49,906 nucleotides of DNA from an uncultured Verrucomicrobiota bacterium (GTDB lineage: Bacteria > Verrucomicrobiota > Verrucomicrobiia > Limisphaerales > UBA9464): assembly GCA_903896505.1 (NCBI GenBank), contig CAITXU010000257.1:1-49906 (forward strand), read 5' to 3'. A program made the position numbers and the translations under genes. Position 1 is the first letter of the stretch, and every line of letters begins with the position of its first letter. The notes beneath the pieces are model-generated. The model did not search any database. It was given only the letters and a program-made list of their open reading frames with translations, and was not told where the DNA came from. Positions 35,110 through 43,066 of this stretch are shown piece by piece.

Positions 35110-35318
35110 GTGGCGGCGGGCGCAAGGAGGGCGGCCTCGGAACCTTCAAGGACGGCGCAGGCCATCTCGCGGGTCACTGTAGGGAAGCATTCCAGAAATT
35201 CCCCGAGCGTGTAGTCGCGCTCCAGATAATCGAAGAGCGTCTGGACGGGAACCCGCGTATTGCGGAACACCGGCGTGCCGCCCAGGATTTCCGGATCCAT
35301 CGTGACCAATTCGTTCAT
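35106..35318 (-). CDS. DUF433 antitoxin-like protein
   Basis: 70 residues from ATG 35318; a longer frame to 35573 is the overlap of the neighbouring gene. The family pattern is clear: TMDPEILGGTPVFRNTRVPV, QTLFDYLERDYTLGEFLECF, PTVTREMACAVLEGSE. DUF433 proteins are HTH antitoxins normally encoded just before a DUF5615 toxin. Here only 18 codons of the toxin remain. An earlier ATG (about 35351) could add 11 residues. Confidence 0.88.
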   Translation of the reverse strand: MNELVTMDPEILGGTPVFRNTRVPVQTLFDYLERDYTLGEFLECFPTVTREMACAVLEGSEAALLAPAAT

Positions 35319-35425
35319 AGCGGAGTAAGTACCATGCCATGACGGCCCCATGCAAACGTCCTTCCCGTTCGTCCCCTGCGTTGGCAGCGGTACAGCCCTG
35401 CTGCCCCAATCCACCATAGCCGTTC

Positions 35426-37039
35426 TTATCGGGGATTTTCCAACTCCTGCCGGGTGGCGATGGGGACGTACCCGATCTCCAGTCCGCGCGGTGGGGTCAG
35501 GATCAAGGCGGGGTCGATCTGGGCCAGCGTGCCGACATCCGGTGGTGTCAGGTAGTTGCGGTCTTTGGTCCACTTTCGATGCAGTTTTTCGACACGGGTC
35601 TGCACCTGCTCCCGTTCTTCGGCGGTGAGGTCGGCGTTCAACATCGCCGGCTGATCAGAAAAGCGATACCAATAGTAGGTCACCACGCTGCCATCTCCGA
35701 GGTGTGCCTTGAAAGGGCCGGCGACGGGGCCGGGCTTTTTCCAGCAGCTCGTAGGATCGTCCGGAGTGGTGCGTGGCTCCTGAGGTTCTTCTTTGGCCCG
35801 CTCAAAGCGGAACTGGGTGAGGCCCAGGTTGTCCGGAACATCCTTTGGCGACACCACAGCCCACTGCGATTTTTTCCCATCGGTCCCAGCCGCGTAGTAT
35901 TCGGGGAGAGTCACGAGCGAGCCGTTCCTGCGGGTGAGCTGATCATTCCAGCGGTAGCCAAAGGTGATCGGATTCGGGGTGAAGGAAGTGGCGAAGGATT
36001 TCCACGCAAGCTCCATCTTCTCTCCCCGTTTGGCCCCGGGAGCATAGATGCTCCAGTTTGATCCGCCGCCCTCGCCAAAGGTATGCACGGCGGAGGCCTC
36101 GGGCTTGATGGTCCCATCGGCTGGAGCTCCGCCGTCGAACCACTGCTGCACGTCGTCCCACAATGCCGCTTTTTTGTAAGCCGTGAGTCGGTGCAGGATG
36201 GTGGAGTAGCCTTCCGCTCCAACGGGGAATGCAGTCGGTGCAATACGGGCATAGCTTTTGCCGGTGGCATCCTTGGTCAGGATTGCGGGGACATACTGCG
36301 TTTCCATCTGGATGGCTTTGTTCGGCCCGGCAGGACGTGAGTCGAGCAGCATGCCAGCCCATTCAGGATGTTGGATCGTGGCCTGGGTCCAAAAAAAAGG
36401 GGTGAAGAAAGTCGCGGGACCTTTGAAATTGGCGGTGTTGAGAAAGAGGGTCCAGCATTGGTTCCCCGTGGGAAGGTTTTTGCCTCCGGTGGTGGCCTTT
36501 GGATTTGTCAGTGGCAGAGGCAGGTAGCCGTAGCCAAAGAGCTCGCCGCTCGTGCCCTGCTTGAGGTTTAAGCCGTCGAGGGGAAACAGCAGCCATGGAC
36601 TGAGCTGCGCCACGCCATACAGACCGCGTGGCTCCTCCCAACTACCTGCTCCGTAGCCGGGACCATTGGCAATGAACGAGAAGTTTGGCCCGACGCCGCC
36701 CATGATGAACTTCGGCGTCTCGGTGGGAAAATGCGTGTCGCGCCACCAACCGAGGCCGCCCTCGACATCCGTGTAAAACTCACCCTTTGGCTTTTGACCG
36801 GGATCGTACTGCGGAAACATCCAAGTACCGCAGAGTCCCGTCTGATATTCATGGCCGGGATAGGTTGCCACCAAGGGCCAGGCGGCGGCGTAAAGGGAGA
36901 AGCCGCCGTTGAACTCTTCGGGCACCTTCTGTGCCGGCCCAAAGAGATAGCCGGACATTTCGCCCTGCTGAGGCCCGGCGGACAAAAGGAATCCAGGGAA
37001 TTCAAGCAGAAGCAAAAATGGGAGTAGGGATTTTTTCAT
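35426..37039 (-). CDS. Secreted hypothetical protein, tryptophan-rich, 537 aa
   Basis: ATG 37039 (MKKSLLPFLLLLEFPGFLLS); signal peptide of about 23 residues. Long, soluble, aromatic-rich: GGFSLYAAAWPLVATYPGHE, GGLGWWRDTHFPTETPKFIM, GVAQLSPWLLFPLDGLN, TITFGYRWNDQ-like blocks. No metal or nucleophile motif recognised; the family is unknown to me. It is 33 bp downstream of the sialate-esterase-like gene on the same strand, so the two are probably co-expressed, and a role in polysaccharide or glycan handling is a guess from that context. Confidence 0.72.
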   Translation of the reverse strand: MKKSLLPFLLLLEFPGFLLSAGPQQGEMSGYLFGPAQKVPEEFNGGFSLYAAAWPLVATYPGHEYQTGLCGTWMFPQYDPGQKPKGEFYTDVEGGLGWWRDTHFPTETPKFIMGGVGPNFSFIANGPGYGAGSWEEPRGLYGVAQLSPWLLFPLDGLNLKQGTSGELFGYGYLPLPLTNPKATTGGKNLPTGNQCWTLFLNTANFKGPATFFTPFFWTQATIQHPEWAGMLLDSRPAGPNKAIQMETQYVPAILTKDATGKSYARIAPTAFPVGAEGYSTILHRLTAYKKAALWDDVQQWFDGGAPADGTIKPEASAVHTFGEGGGSNWSIYAPGAKRGEKMELAWKSFATSFTPNPITFGYRWNDQLTRRNGSLVTLPEYYAAGTDGKKSQWAVVSPKDVPDNLGLTQFRFERAKEEPQEPRTTPDDPTSCWKKPGPVAGPFKAHLGDGSVVTYYWYRFSDQPAMLNADLTAEEREQVQTRVEKLHRKWTKDRNYLTPPDVGTLAQIDPALILTPPRGLEIGYVPIATRQELENPR

Positions 37040-37072
37040 GGTTTGGTGCACGTGCGAGACCTGCGGGTTGGG

Positions 37073-38737
37073 TTACCTGTGTTCGATGTAGCTTTTGGCA
37101 AGGACCTCTCCCAATTGAACAATGCCCTCCGTGGTGATCACCAGTTGTTCGGCCTGCGGAGCAAGATGGAATGCCTGGATGTGAATGAACGCTGGGTCTG
37201 CGGTGGCGATGGCAGCAAGCTTCGCACTGACATCGATGGCATTGAGCCCCTTCTCGTCGGTGGGCGGTTGCTGACTGACAAACCATCTCAGCGCGGGCAG
37301 CGCCAAATCCTCGCGACTTTTTGCAACCGTGGACTTTAACCACCCCGCCGCTTGACTCCGGTAAGGTCCGAAGGACATGTCGTTTTCCCCGACGTGGTAA
37401 AAGATGCCCGCCAGTTCCACCGAATGGCCCTTGGCTTCAAGTTCCCTGATGGATTCACGAATGAAGGCGATGAACTGTGGGTAAAGGTTCCGGTCCTTGG
37501 CGTCCGTTCCTTGCGGAGTCCAGTCGTTTATCTGCGAGCCGCTGTGGGTGAACTTGGCGATGGCAATATTGCCGGACACCCCGTCTTGCAGCGTCTTGCC
37601 GAAGCTGAGTTCCGGACCAAAGGTGTCATAGAATCCGGCGGGGCCCAAAGGCTCCCAGCCTTGCGACGTCTTAAAGCCACCGCCGATGCTGTATTTGAAA
37701 GCGATCCGCGCGTTGTCGTTCGCCAGCGACTCGCGTCCTGAGAGTGCTTTGAGTTCCTGAACGAAGGCTCGCTCGGCTTCCATATTGCGATGTCCGGCAA
37801 GGACGAAGAGTTTGACCGGGCTTCCTTTGGCATACGGCCAGGTCTTGAGGGATCGGTCGATGGTTGGCTTCTTTCCGATCGTTCTCAGGTAGGCATCGGC
37901 GTAGTTCACCCCGTGCTCCAGTTGACCCAGGGTTCCATAGTGATAATGCAGTCCCTCTCCCCCCCCGATTTCCACCGCATCGTGCGAAGTGGGGATGTAT
38001 TCCGCCAACGGATCGGAGTCGGTCACGGCTTTCTGCCCGGCACGGATGGCACACATATTTTCCCGATTATCCATGCCCCAAATCGTCTTGGTGCAAAGTT
38101 CGCCGATATAGAATTTCAATCCGGGTGTCTTGAGGTCCTGGCGCCACCGTTCCAGAAAGTGACTCAGGTTCCTGCCGTAGGCGGGCTTGAACTGTTTATC
38201 GAACATGTCGTTTTCCCCCTGATGCCACATGAAGCCCTCGATCCGGTAAGCCACCTTCCTCCGGTCCAACTCGGCCAGTGATGATTGAATCAACTCCAAG
38301 GCCAGCGGGTAGAGCTTGAAGCCACTGGGGTCGTCGGGATTCCAATCGCCTCCCAAGGTGGTGCCACCTGCAGCGCATTTGATGATGGCAATGGGAGCCT
38401 TGATTTCCTGCGAAACCCGTCGGGCAAAGCTGAGTTCCGGCCCGACGACGTCGTCCACGGGTTGCAACGCGACCCAACCTTTGGAGGTCAGCTTATCCTC
38501 GCGCCCGATGTTGTAGGAAAACAGGATTCCCTCCTGGGGCCTGTCCAATCCGGCGAAGGGTGGAAAGCGCTGGATGTCCTTTGCGTGAGAGTCGGAGCCC
38601 ACCATGTTCGACTGGCCCGCAAAAATAAAGACACGCAACGTGTTGGTGTCGGCATCGTTCCCCACTGCGTTCGTTGCCTCGGCACAGATGGTTGCCACTC
38701 GAGCCAGCAGAAGGGCGACGAGAAGGAGGTGTTTCAT
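37073..38737 (-). CDS. Tandem sialate O-acetylesterase-like (SASA/DUF303) secreted protein
   Basis: 554 residues from ATG 38737 (MKHLLLVALLLARVATICAE), with a signal peptide. Domain 1 (about 35-290): nucleophile motif FIFAGQSNMVGSDS, KCAAGGTTLGGDW, EGFMWHQGENDM, and late DAVEIGGGEGLHYHYG. Domain 2 (about 300-550) repeats the fold: KLFVLAGHRNMEAERAF, FTHSGSQINDW, LAGIFYHVGENDMSFG. In domain 2 the serine of GQSNM is replaced (GHRNM), so the second copy is probably catalytically inactive and may bind sugar or serve structure. Full-length enzymes remove acetyl groups from sialic or other sugars. Operon with the downstream secreted protein. Confidence 0.86.
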   Translation of the reverse strand: MKHLLLVALLLARVATICAEATNAVGNDADTNTLRVFIFAGQSNMVGSDSHAKDIQRFPPFAGLDRPQEGILFSYNIGREDKLTSKGWVALQPVDDVVGPELSFARRVSQEIKAPIAIIKCAAGGTTLGGDWNPDDPSGFKLYPLALELIQSSLAELDRRKVAYRIEGFMWHQGENDMFDKQFKPAYGRNLSHFLERWRQDLKTPGLKFYIGELCTKTIWGMDNRENMCAIRAGQKAVTDSDPLAEYIPTSHDAVEIGGGEGLHYHYGTLGQLEHGVNYADAYLRTIGKKPTIDRSLKTWPYAKGSPVKLFVLAGHRNMEAERAFVQELKALSGRESLANDNARIAFKYSIGGGFKTSQGWEPLGPAGFYDTFGPELSFGKTLQDGVSGNIAIAKFTHSGSQINDWTPQGTDAKDRNLYPQFIAFIRESIRELEAKGHSVELAGIFYHVGENDMSFGPYRSQAAGWLKSTVAKSREDLALPALRWFVSQQPPTDEKGLNAIDVSAKLAAIATADPAFIHIQAFHLAPQAEQLVITTEGIVQLGEVLAKSYIEHR

Positions 38738-38956
38738 GGTGAAAAGTGGGGAGGCCAATAGTGCAGCTTAGGCTCGGTTCAGTCTTGTATACCTGATACC
38801 GGTGTCCTGCAACCGCCGGTTTGCCCTCAGCCCCGATCTCCGGAGAGATCTTCGGAAAACGAGGGCCTGAGACGTTCATTTGTTGCGAATGACGCCTGAA
38901 ATAGGCATGTTCGTGCATGATATTGATCTTCGGGATGATTTTCGGCTGTTGCTAAG

Positions 38957-40183
38957 ATGCATGCGTATGCGAACCCGGCTTCGATGGAGCCTCTCCTGCC
39001 GGTGACCCGGCGGGAAGTTCTGGCGAAACTGACATGCGACATCCTGGCGGCTTCCGGACGCCTCACCGGGCAGGTGTACGCGCCCGAGGTCCTGCGCCGG
39101 GTCGCTGGCCTGGTTCGGGAGATGAACTGCTATTATTCGAACCTGATCGAAGGGCAGAAGACGACTCCCCGGGCTATCGAGCGCGCTTTGAAGCAGGACT
39201 TCTCGACGGACGAAACCCAGCGCAATCACCAGCTGCTTGGCCTTGCCCACATCTCCGTGGAAAAGCTCATGTTGGAACGGTTGACGACGGAGACCGTAGA
39301 TGTCTATGGGTCCGAGTTCATTTGCTGGCTGCACCGGGAATTTTACCAGCGACTCCCTGAGCCGCTGCATTGGGCCAAGACCTTGAGCGGGCAGGCCTAT
39401 CGGATAGAGCCTGGTCGACTGCGCAACTTCATGGTCGATGTGGGGCGCCACACGCCGCCGCAGTTCCAGGCAGTTCCCCGGTTCCTCAGTCGGTTCACTC
39501 AGTTCTACAGTTCCAAGGAAATCATCGCAACGGATCGCCTTGCCGCCATCGCGGCGGCCCATCACCGACTGGCCTGGATTCATCCTTTCGGAGATGGCAA
39601 CGGGCGGGTCATCCGTCTCCATTCCCAGGCCCTGATGATTCACCACGGTGTTGCTGGCGGCGGATTGTGGACCCTTTCCCGTGGGCTGGCCCGGCAACGG
39701 CAGCGTTACTATGAATACCTGCAAGCAGCAGACCTCGGGCGACGCAACGACCTGGATGGACGGGGAAACCTCTCCGATGCCGGATTAGCGGCCTTCTGTC
39801 AGTTCTTCCTTGAAACCGTTCTCGACCAAATCCAGTTCATGAGCGGTCTGCTCGGCCTGCCAACCTTACGGACCCGGGTCGAACGCTATTTCCAGTTCGA
39901 AACCGTCCATCTCAACCTCTATCGTGAGGAACTGATGCGGCTCGTACGGACCTTGATTGACGAGGGCGAGATTCCCCGGACCCGCGTGCAAGAAATTACC
40001 GGCAAAGGAGCCACGGTTTCCGCCGAAATCATCAAGCTTGGCTTACGCGAAGGGCTCATTGATTCGCCCAGCCCCAAGGGGCCCCTGCAGCCGGGCTTTC
40101 CGCCCAAGATTCTCGAATTTTATTTTCCCCAACTGTTTGTTGATCTCCCTCTCCAGGAATCAGCCACCGCCCTTGGTCCGTAG
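38957..40183 (+). CDS. Fic-domain protein (AMPylation/phosphoryl-transfer) with C-terminal HTH
   Basis: 408 residues; ATG 38957, alternative ATG at 38984. Fic motif HPFGDGNGR at H209-R217 followed by VIRLHSQALM. The N-terminal segment MNCYYSNLIEGQKTTPRAIE carries the inhibitory (S/T)xxxE(G/N) element found in self-inhibited Fic proteins, so this is likely a regulated, self-inhibited type. The C-terminus (TRVQEITGKGATVSAEIIKL) reads as a winged helix. Target unknown. No antitoxin neighbour; it is separated from other genes by spacers of over 200 bp. Confidence 0.93.
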   Translation: MHAYANPASMEPLLPVTRREVLAKLTCDILAASGRLTGQVYAPEVLRRVAGLVREMNCYYSNLIEGQKTTPRAIERALKQDFSTDETQRNHQLLGLAHISVEKLMLERLTTETVDVYGSEFICWLHREFYQRLPEPLHWAKTLSGQAYRIEPGRLRNFMVDVGRHTPPQFQAVPRFLSRFTQFYSSKEIIATDRLAAIAAAHHRLAWIHPFGDGNGRVIRLHSQALMIHHGVAGGGLWTLSRGLARQRQRYYEYLQAADLGRRNDLDGRGNLSDAGLAAFCQFFLETVLDQIQFMSGLLGLPTLRTRVERYFQFETVHLNLYREELMRLVRTLIDEGEIPRTRVQEITGKGATVSAEIIKLGLREGLIDSPSPKGPLQPGFPPKILEFYFPQLFVDLPLQESATALGP

Positions 40184-40203
40184 CGCCGACTTTCCGGTTG
40201 GCT
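40178..40203 (-). repeat. Degenerate GCGCTACGG-flanked hairpin at the Fic gene end
   Basis: Minus strand GCCAACC-GGAA-AGTCGGC followed by GCGCTACGG. It overlaps the stop codon region of the Fic gene (40181-40183), another case of repeat DNA at a gene end. Confidence 0.55.
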
Positions 40204-40365
40204 TGGCTGGACCCCATCTCAAGGGTCCTGCGGGCGGCCAATAGGCCTCGCTGGCGCGGAATGGAAGCGCTTCGTGCGGCCGCGATGAGCCGGCGGACGG
40301 ACAGGTTTGGAAGCCTGCGATTCAGCAGAATTCCGTCCATCGGGCTTGGGGTCAGGGACGGGAAA

Positions 40366-40384
40366 AAGCGGCGGGACGCCGCTT
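40366..40384. repeat. Hairpin AAGCGGCG-GGA-CGCCGCTT, copy 3
   Basis: Reverse orientation of the 16089 and 16216 copies; followed by CCAC as expected from the GTGG flank. Confidence 0.85.
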
Positions 40385-40435
40385 CCACTTTCACCCGTGG
40401 TACTCGGGGTCACGTTGGATATAACTTGCGGGTCA

Positions 40436-40480
40436 GGCGTGGTTCGGAACGTCGCGGATCGACTGGAGTCTCTCCCTACC
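40436..40480 (-). repeat. Dispersed approximately 50-bp repeat, degenerate copy 5
   Basis: GGCGTGGTTCGGAACGTCGC and CTCTCCCTACC retain the layout of the family, but the middle is diverged. Confidence 0.45.
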
Positions 40481-40586
40481 TCGCCCGCTCGTCCGGCAGT
40501 TCTGACTTCGAATTTGACTCGTCAGGTCGGAAAACTTCGTTGCTTCCCATGGCCGGCGACAAGGGCGTTCGGAAACCCGAGAAATG

Positions 40587-40612
40587 CCATTTACAAATGG
40601 AAAATCCCATTT
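40587..40612. promoter_or_regulatory. Probable VapB operator
   Basis: Perfect dyad CCATTT-AC-AAATGG at 40587-40600 plus a third CCATTT at 40607-40612, immediately before the antitoxin ATG at 40614. Matches the expectation for autoregulation by an AbrB-fold antitoxin. Confidence 0.6.
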
Positions 40613-40613
40613 T

Positions 40614-40901
40614 ATGATACCATCCATAACGACACGCCTCACCATCGACAGCGCAGGCCGGGTGGTCATTCCAAAACCGTTGAGGGACCAACTCGACCTT
40701 GCTCCGGGCGACACTCTGGAACTTGAAGCCGATGGCGAGAAAATGACCCTGCGCCCCGCCCGTATCGCTGCTCAGCTTTCCAAGGAGAAGGGAGTGTGGG
40801 TGTTTCGCACCGGTCAGCCTTTGGCCGAAGCCAGTGTGGACAACGTGCTGGACCAGTTGAGGAGTGAACGTGACGCCCACAGCCTGGGAGTAACCGGGTG
40901 A
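40614..40901 (+). CDS. AbrB/MazE-type (VapB-like) antitoxin
   Basis: 95 residues from ATG 40614. The swapped-hairpin domain TIDSAGRVVIPKPLRDQLDL followed by APGDTLELEADGEKMTL is diagnostic of SpoVT/AbrB-type antitoxins. The C-terminal tail (LAEASVDNVLDQLRSERDAH) would wrap the toxin. Its stop overlaps the toxin start (GTGA at 40898-40901). An upstream dyad suggests autoregulation. Intact, unlike the two other small toxin-antitoxin loci in this window. Confidence 0.92.
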   Translation: MIPSITTRLTIDSAGRVVIPKPLRDQLDLAPGDTLELEADGEKMTLRPARIAAQLSKEKGVWVFRTGQPLAEASVDNVLDQLRSERDAHSLGVTG

Positions 40902-41326
40902 AAGCGTTTCTGGACACGTCCGTTCTCGTTTCGGCATTTCTTGGCGACCATCCCCATCACGGACCAAGCCTCGACCTGCTCGCCCGTTGCGTACCGACAG
41001 AGGCGGCTTGTGCGGTGCACAGTCTGCTCGAAGTCTACTCCGTGCTGACCCGAATGCCCGGAAAGTATAGAATCACAGGCGATCAAGCCCTGCTTTTTGT
41101 CGGCAACGTCCGCGAACACCTGTCATTGGTGGCGCTCACCGCTGAAGAATCCGTTACCGCGCTGGAGCAGTTTGCGGCAGCCGGTGTTTCAGGTGGCGCA
41201 ATTCATGACGCCCATATTGCGGCCTGCGCCCTTAAGTCGCGCGCCAAGGCACTGTATACTTGGAATATCGGCCATTTTTCCCGGTTGGGCCCTCAAGTAG
41301 CTCCACTTTTAAGAACCCCACTCTGA
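40898..41326 (+). CDS. vapC: PIN-domain ribonuclease toxin (VapC-like)
   Basis: 142 residues from GTG 40898, coupled to the antitoxin. Acidic PIN residues: FLDTSVLVSAF (first Asp), HSLLEVYSVLTRMP (Glu) and GGAIHDAHIAACAL (Asp in HDAHIA), with the late TWNIGHFSRLGP replacing the usual TxNxxDF by TxNxGHF. PIN toxins cut RNA; the specific target is unknown. The loss of the last acidic residue (D to H in the xxNxxDF element) is common in this clade and need not abolish activity. Confidence 0.92.
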   Translation: MKAFLDTSVLVSAFLGDHPHHGPSLDLLARCVPTEAACAVHSLLEVYSVLTRMPGKYRITGDQALLFVGNVREHLSLVALTAEESVTALEQFAAAGVSGGAIHDAHIAACALKSRAKALYTWNIGHFSRLGPQVAPLLRTPL

Positions 41327-41398
41327 CCGACAACCTCGTGAAATGCCCGCTTTTTGGCCCGCCCGTCAACCCGATCGCCATGGGTGGTATTGGGGGAA

Positions 41399-41417
41399 AA
41401 GCGGCGGGACGCCGCTT
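41399..41417. repeat. Hairpin AAGCGGCG-GGA-CGCCGCTT, copy 4
   Basis: Identical stem and loop to the copy at 40366-40384, flanked by GGGGA and CCACC. Confidence 0.85.
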
Positions 41418-41492
41418 CCACCATCCTGGTCCTGCGCGCAAGTGGCAGCCGCTTGTTGTTCGGGGCACGTGATGCCGGTTCTGTACTGGAGC

Positions 41493-41571
41493 CCGGGCGT
41501 CTCGCCCGGTTGTCGGCGAGGTTCCTGATTTTTCGGCTGTTGGCACGCAATCCCCGGACGAGACGTCCGGG
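41493..41571. repeat. Two hairpins with GGGCGTCTCGCCC and GGACGAGACGTCC cores
   Basis: 41493-41509 CCGGGCG-TCT-CGCCCGG and 41553-41571 CCCGGACG-AGA-CGTCCGGG. They share the CG-TCT-CG core with 17145-17161 but the outer stem bases differ with compensation. Confidence 0.85.
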
Positions 41572-41654
41572 TTCCCGGGGGAGCCGAGAGCCGGGGTGCA
41601 AGGCTACGGGATGGCAACGCGTAAGGTTCCGACCCTGTCCACCGACCCAAGGCC

Positions 41655-42419
41655 ATGATGAAGTTTCCTATCTGGGCGGCGGGTGCATTGACCCTATTCG
41701 CAGGTTGGGCGGTTCATGCCGGGGAACCGGTGGTCTGGAGAAGTGGTCCGAAACAGACGGCGCTCCTTGAACTTTTCACCAGTGAGGGGTGCAGCAGTTG
41801 TCCGCCGGCCGAAAAATGGCTCTCCGGGCTTACCAACAATCCCGCCCTTTGGCAGGACGTCGTGCCCGTTGAATTTCATGTCGATTACTGGGACAATCTG
41901 GGTTGGACGGACCGGTTTGCCTCCCCGGATTACACCGCCCGTCAACAGCGCTACGCCGAGCTCTGGAAGCATTCGACCGTCTACACCCCGGGGTTTGTCC
42001 TCAATGGGACTGAATGGCGAATGGGATTCGGCGGCGGCGGGTTTCCCAAGGGGGATCGGTCTATTTCCGGCGTGCTCGAAGTTAAGCCGCTCACAACCAA
42101 TAGCCTGTCCGTGAAGTACGTGATCGATGCGGCAAACCCCCGGACCGGGTCCCTGGAAGTGACGGCGGCCTGGTTGGGAAGCGATACTGTCAGTGATATC
42201 CGGCGGGGTGAAAATGCGGGAAGCCGCCTTCATCACCCCTTTGTGGTTCTCAGGACCACAACCTTGCCTTTACAGCTCCATGAGGGAACTGCGACGGCGG
42301 TGGTCCAGCTTCCCCGGATTCCACGCGAAAACTCTGCCCGGCTGGGAATCGCCGTGTGGGTCTCCCGGGAGGGAAATCCGATCCCGGAACAGGCCACCGG
42401 TGGCTGGTGGGCTCCGTGA
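41655..42419 (+). CDS. DUF1223 secreted thioredoxin-like protein
   Basis: 254 residues; ATG 41655 or ATG 41658. Signal peptide WAAGALTLFAGWAVHA. The family motif LLELFTSEGCSSCPPAEKWL carries a CSSC pair, then VPVEFHVDYWDNLGWTDRFA, YTPGFVLNGTEWRM. DUF1223 proteins are periplasmic and adopt a thioredoxin-like fold. The C-terminal domain (about 140-250) is beta-rich (FVVLRTTTLPLQLHEGTATA). Monocistronic; redox role is inferred only. Confidence 0.92.
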   Translation: MMKFPIWAAGALTLFAGWAVHAGEPVVWRSGPKQTALLELFTSEGCSSCPPAEKWLSGLTNNPALWQDVVPVEFHVDYWDNLGWTDRFASPDYTARQQRYAELWKHSTVYTPGFVLNGTEWRMGFGGGGFPKGDRSISGVLEVKPLTTNSLSVKYVIDAANPRTGSLEVTAAWLGSDTVSDIRRGENAGSRLHHPFVVLRTTTLPLQLHEGTATAVVQLPRIPRENSARLGIAVWVSREGNPIPEQATGGWWAP

Positions 42420-42482
42420 GTCGCTTCGGGATGTCACCCCGCCGGTCTGTCTCAGAACGGGTCACAGCCGCGTAAAGATAGC

Positions 42483-42532
42483 GCCGACTGACGCTCGGCG
42501 GCTACAAGAGTGGAAGCGGCGTCCCGCCGCTT
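42483..42532. repeat. Two hairpins after the DUF1223 gene
   Basis: 42483-42499 GCCGA-CTGACGC-TCGGC, followed by GGCTAC (and preceded by ATAGC, matching the GCTATC-type flank), and 42514-42532 AAGCGGCG-TCC-CGCCGCTT (copy 5). They lie between the convergent DUF1223 and MEKHLA genes. Confidence 0.75.
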
Positions 42533-42557
42533 TCCCCGTTCGTCAAACGGCGCTGGT

Positions 42558-43061
42558 TCAAAGCCATTCCCATCGACTGAAGGTGGCGGCCTGTCCGCAC
42601 GGTTCACCGGATTCGGTTACCAGATTCCAAACGGTGGCTCGGGCGATGCGAAATCGCCGACCGTCGCGCGTGATACGGACGCCACTGTAATCATCGATGT
42701 GGCCACCGGCGGTCACGGCCGCGAGAAGGCGCGCCCGCTCTTCTCGGTTGGGAGCCTCGGCGGTGAACCGCGAGGGAGTCTTGGTGAATTCCTCCCAACT
42801 CATGCCCCACAGCGACAGCGCGGTGGCATTGCCATAGTTGAGCACCGGATCGGACTCGGTACCGTGCGACACCACCACCATCGGTGCCTCATAAAGCGCC
42901 CGGGCGAGGTCGATTCCGTCAAGGTCGACATCCAGCAGTCGACGACCCGTAAAATGGAGATGGCGGCGGACAATCCGCTCCGCCTGCCTCACCATGCTGG
43001 GTTGCTGCCAGGGCCGTTCCATCGAAGCTCCCGCAGTTGAAGGATCGTGATCGTTGGTCAT
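42558..43061 (-). CDS. MEKHLA-domain (PAS-like) protein
   Basis: 167 residues from ATG 43061; a TTG at 43070 would overlap the preceding stop. The single domain has the MEKHLA signature: ALYEAPMVVVSHGTESDPVL, NYGNATALSLWGMSWEEFTK, PSRFTAEAPNREERARLLAA, then SGVRITRDGRRFRIARATVW. The fold is PAS-like and usually binds a small ligand. It is 5 bp downstream of the beta-carbonic anhydrase gene on the same strand, so the two form an operon; a sensing or scaffolding role next to CO2/bicarbonate chemistry is plausible but not shown. Confidence 0.88.
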   Translation of the reverse strand: MTNDHDPSTAGASMERPWQQPSMVRQAERIVRRHLHFTGRRLLDVDLDGIDLARALYEAPMVVVSHGTESDPVLNYGNATALSLWGMSWEEFTKTPSRFTAEAPNREERARLLAAVTAGGHIDDYSGVRITRDGRRFRIARATVWNLVTESGEPCGQAATFSRWEWL

Positions 43062-43066
43062 GGCGG

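Larger units (their letters stand above)
40184..40613. other. 430-bp spacer with mixed repeats and the VapBC operator
   Basis: Hairpins at 40302-40317 (CAGGTTT-GG-AAGCCTG, one G-T pair) and 40366-40384 (AAGCGGCG-GGA-CGCCGCTT), and a degenerate dispersed repeat at 40436-40480. The last 30 bp are operator-like. No gene. Confidence 0.6.
41327..41654. other. 328-bp spacer with three hairpins
   Basis: Copy 4 of the AAGCGGCG hairpin (41399-41417), CCGGGCG-TCT-CGCCCGG (41493-41509) and CCCGGACG-AGA-CGTCCGGG (41553-41571). No gene recognised; no clear promoter for the DUF1223 gene. Confidence 0.65.
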
